5,779 bases of DNA from the NCBI GenBank assembly GCA_040768665.1, contig JAXGMN010000126.1, positions 1-5,779 of the forward strand, in the 5' to 3' direction. This stretch comes from JABWBD01 sp040768665. Lineage in GTDB: Bacteria > Planctomycetota > Planctomycetia > Pirellulales > Thermoguttaceae. The notes beneath the pieces are model-generated. The model worked only from the letters and a program-made list of their open reading frames with translations, searched no databases and was not told where the DNA came from. Shown in pieces: positions 4,754 through 5,779 of the stretch; the first letter of the stretch is position 1; the number at the start of each line of letters is the position of its first letter. The translations under genes were made by a program, and so were the position numbers.

Positions 4754-5716
4754 TCAAGCCTCTCGCCCGGCGCTGGTGAGCAAGACTTCGTCTCGGCTGT
4801 AGCTGCCGGTGCATTGCGGTCTGGCGGTGTTCCTGCGTTGGGGCGCTTCGGACGACGTGTTCTCGGTCGCGTAGAGGATGAAGTCGACCAACTCGCCGGC
4901 TGTCAGTCTGCCGTCCGGGCGGTAGTCGTGCGGCTTGCCGTCCACGAGTGCGAAGCCATCGGCCTTTCCCGCGAATGCCTCGGCCACGGCGTAAGTGAAC
5001 GGGTTGATGAGCTCGCCGCCTTTCACGATCGGCGGGGACATCAAGTCTTTGTTTTGCGACGTCAGAATGATCAGGTTGCGTCCTTCCTTTCGTCGCCGGT
5101 CTATCCACCGATCGCGAACCTGCGGTGAGTCGAAACGTTCGACAAGGCCCCCCGAATAGCACGCCATCGTGAGCACCACGACATTCTTCGCGGGGATTTT
5201 CAGGATCAGTTCGGCGTATTCATCCCAAGGGAAGATCCCGCGAGTCTCCGGTCGGCGTGTCCCCGGATCAAACACCATGCCACCTGGAGGTTGCGACGCA
5301 TCGCGGCCGCCCTTGAACCCGTGGCTGTGAGTGTAGAGAATCACCGTGTCCTGCGTGGTCACGGTCTGTGCGAGCTGTTGCAGTTGGTTGCGGACGATCG
5401 CCCCGTTGACTTTCGCTTCCACCTCTCCCCGCCAGAACTGCTCCCGCGTCATGACGGTTTCGGCCCGGGCCTCAACAAGGACCGTGGGCTGGAACTGTCT
5501 GGCGGCGTCGGTGACTTTGCGGACGGCAACCGTCGCACGCTCCTGTTGCTTCGCCGGGTCGGCAGCTCTCCCTTTGCCAACAGCCAGCAAGATCGTCCTG
5601 GGAACCGATGGTGTCTTCACGAACTTGCTGCCGTAAGTCACCGCCGGTTTTCCGGTGACGACCGCATTGGTCGGGTTTGGCGAAAAAGCCCCAAGAACCA
5701 GCAGAGGCCATTTCAT
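4754..5716 (-). CDS. Caspase/metacaspase-like cysteine peptidase with EF-hand-like loop
   Basis: The 320-residue protein has a caspase-type alpha/beta fold core. A first strand is TILLAVGKG (41-49). The catalytic His motif is THSHG (129-133, His132) at the end of the strand DTVILY. The catalytic Cys motif is MACYSGG (184-190, Cys186) after the strand NVVVLT. Clan CD peptidases use this dyad, usually to cut after Arg/Lys (metacaspases) or Asp (caspases). Residues 264-275 (DYRPDGRLTAGE) have EF-hand loop spacing: Asp1, Asp5, Gly6, hydrophobic 8 and Glu12, with a non-canonical Arg at position 3. A short hydrophobic start (WPLLVLGAF) may be a weak signal peptide. ATG 5716 is the first possible start, as an in-frame stop lies two codons upstream; GGAG sits 8 nt before it. 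It is separated by 373 bp from the next gene, so it probably has its own transcript. Substrate and activation mode are unknown. Confidence 0.85.
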   Translation of the reverse strand: MKWPLLVLGAFSPNPTNAVVTGKPAVTYGSKFVKTPSVPRTILLAVGKGRAADPAKQQERATVAVRKVTDAARQFQPTVLVEARAETVMTREQFWRGEVEAKVNGAIVRNQLQQLAQTVTTQDTVILYTHSHGFKGGRDASQPPGGMVFDPGTRRPETRGIFPWDEYAELILKIPAKNVVVLTMACYSGGLVERFDSPQVRDRWIDRRRKEGRNLIILTSQNKDLMSPPIVKGGELINPFTYAVAEAFAGKADGFALVDGKPHDYRPDGRLTAGELVDFILYATENTSSEAPQRRNTARPQCTGSYSRDEVLLTSAGREA

Positions 5717-5779
5717 GATCTATACTCCGATCGTGTGACGAGTGCGCGGGATCACTTACGGCGAGCGTCAAGCAGACGA
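5717..5779 (-). other. Upstream region of the caspase-like gene, cut by the window edge
   Basis: GGAG, 8 nt before the start codon, is the ribosome binding site. A TTGACG sequence (5771-5766, minus strand) resembles a -35 element, but no -10 element is found at proper spacing, so I do not call a promoter. Confidence 0.4.

Noticed and set aside
4740..4760. tRNA T-arm-like sequence (AGGTTTGAATCCT)
   Set aside because: Only about three stem pairs form, and no acceptor stem, anticodon arm or D-arm can be fitted around it; it also overlaps the end of the caspase-like gene.
4449..5162. 237-codon minus-strand frame overlapping the caspase-like gene
   Set aside because: It is Arg-rich out-of-frame translation of the caspase-like gene plus non-coding DNA, with no motif.

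Overview
The window is GC-rich bacterial DNA and most likely comes from a planctomycete (Pirellulales-like). The main reason is the tandem pair of an exported DUF1080 (3-keto-disaccharide hydrolase-type) protein and a Tat-exported sugar phosphate isomerase/epimerase, a combination strongly enriched in that phylum. The exported caspase-like protein and the RAYT-family transposase fragment fit the same origin. This assignment is inferred from gene content and recalled family knowledge, not from a database search. All recognisable genes lie on the minus strand, so the text below follows transcription from high to low coordinates.

Region by region: 5716-4754 encodes a caspase/metacaspase-like peptidase with a His-Cys dyad and an EF-hand-like loop. 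4753-4381 holds no gene, but carries a perfect 12-bp palindrome of the LacI-family operator type and several small hairpins. 4380-3832 encodes a small exported protein that resembles the Skp/OmpH group. After a 186-bp gap, 3645-2875 (DUF1080) and 2850-1897 (Tat-signal TIM-barrel isomerase) form a tight two-gene unit separated by 24 bp. A REP-like hairpin follows at 1803-1838. Next is a nucleoside 2-deoxyribosyltransferase-family gene (1711-1082) with its own plausible sigma70-type promoter and ribosome binding site. A second REP-like hairpin with the same 13-nt arms (1013-1044) separates it from a 3'-truncated RAYT gene (940-593). The low-coordinate end (1-592) is gene-free and carries a diverged direct repeat of about 120-135 bp; the second copy begins exactly where the transposase loses its family similarity.

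Functionally, the DUF1080 protein and the isomerase/epimerase probably act together on oxidised or unusual sugars outside the cytoplasm. The possible LacI-type operator upstream of the neighbouring small exported gene makes carbohydrate-responsive control conceivable but unproven. The deoxyribosyltransferase and caspase-like genes appear to be independent units. No complete new multi-gene system is evident. The signals most worth following are the REP-like hairpins next to a RAYT remnant, the direct repeat that abuts the transposase truncation, and the operator-like palindrome.
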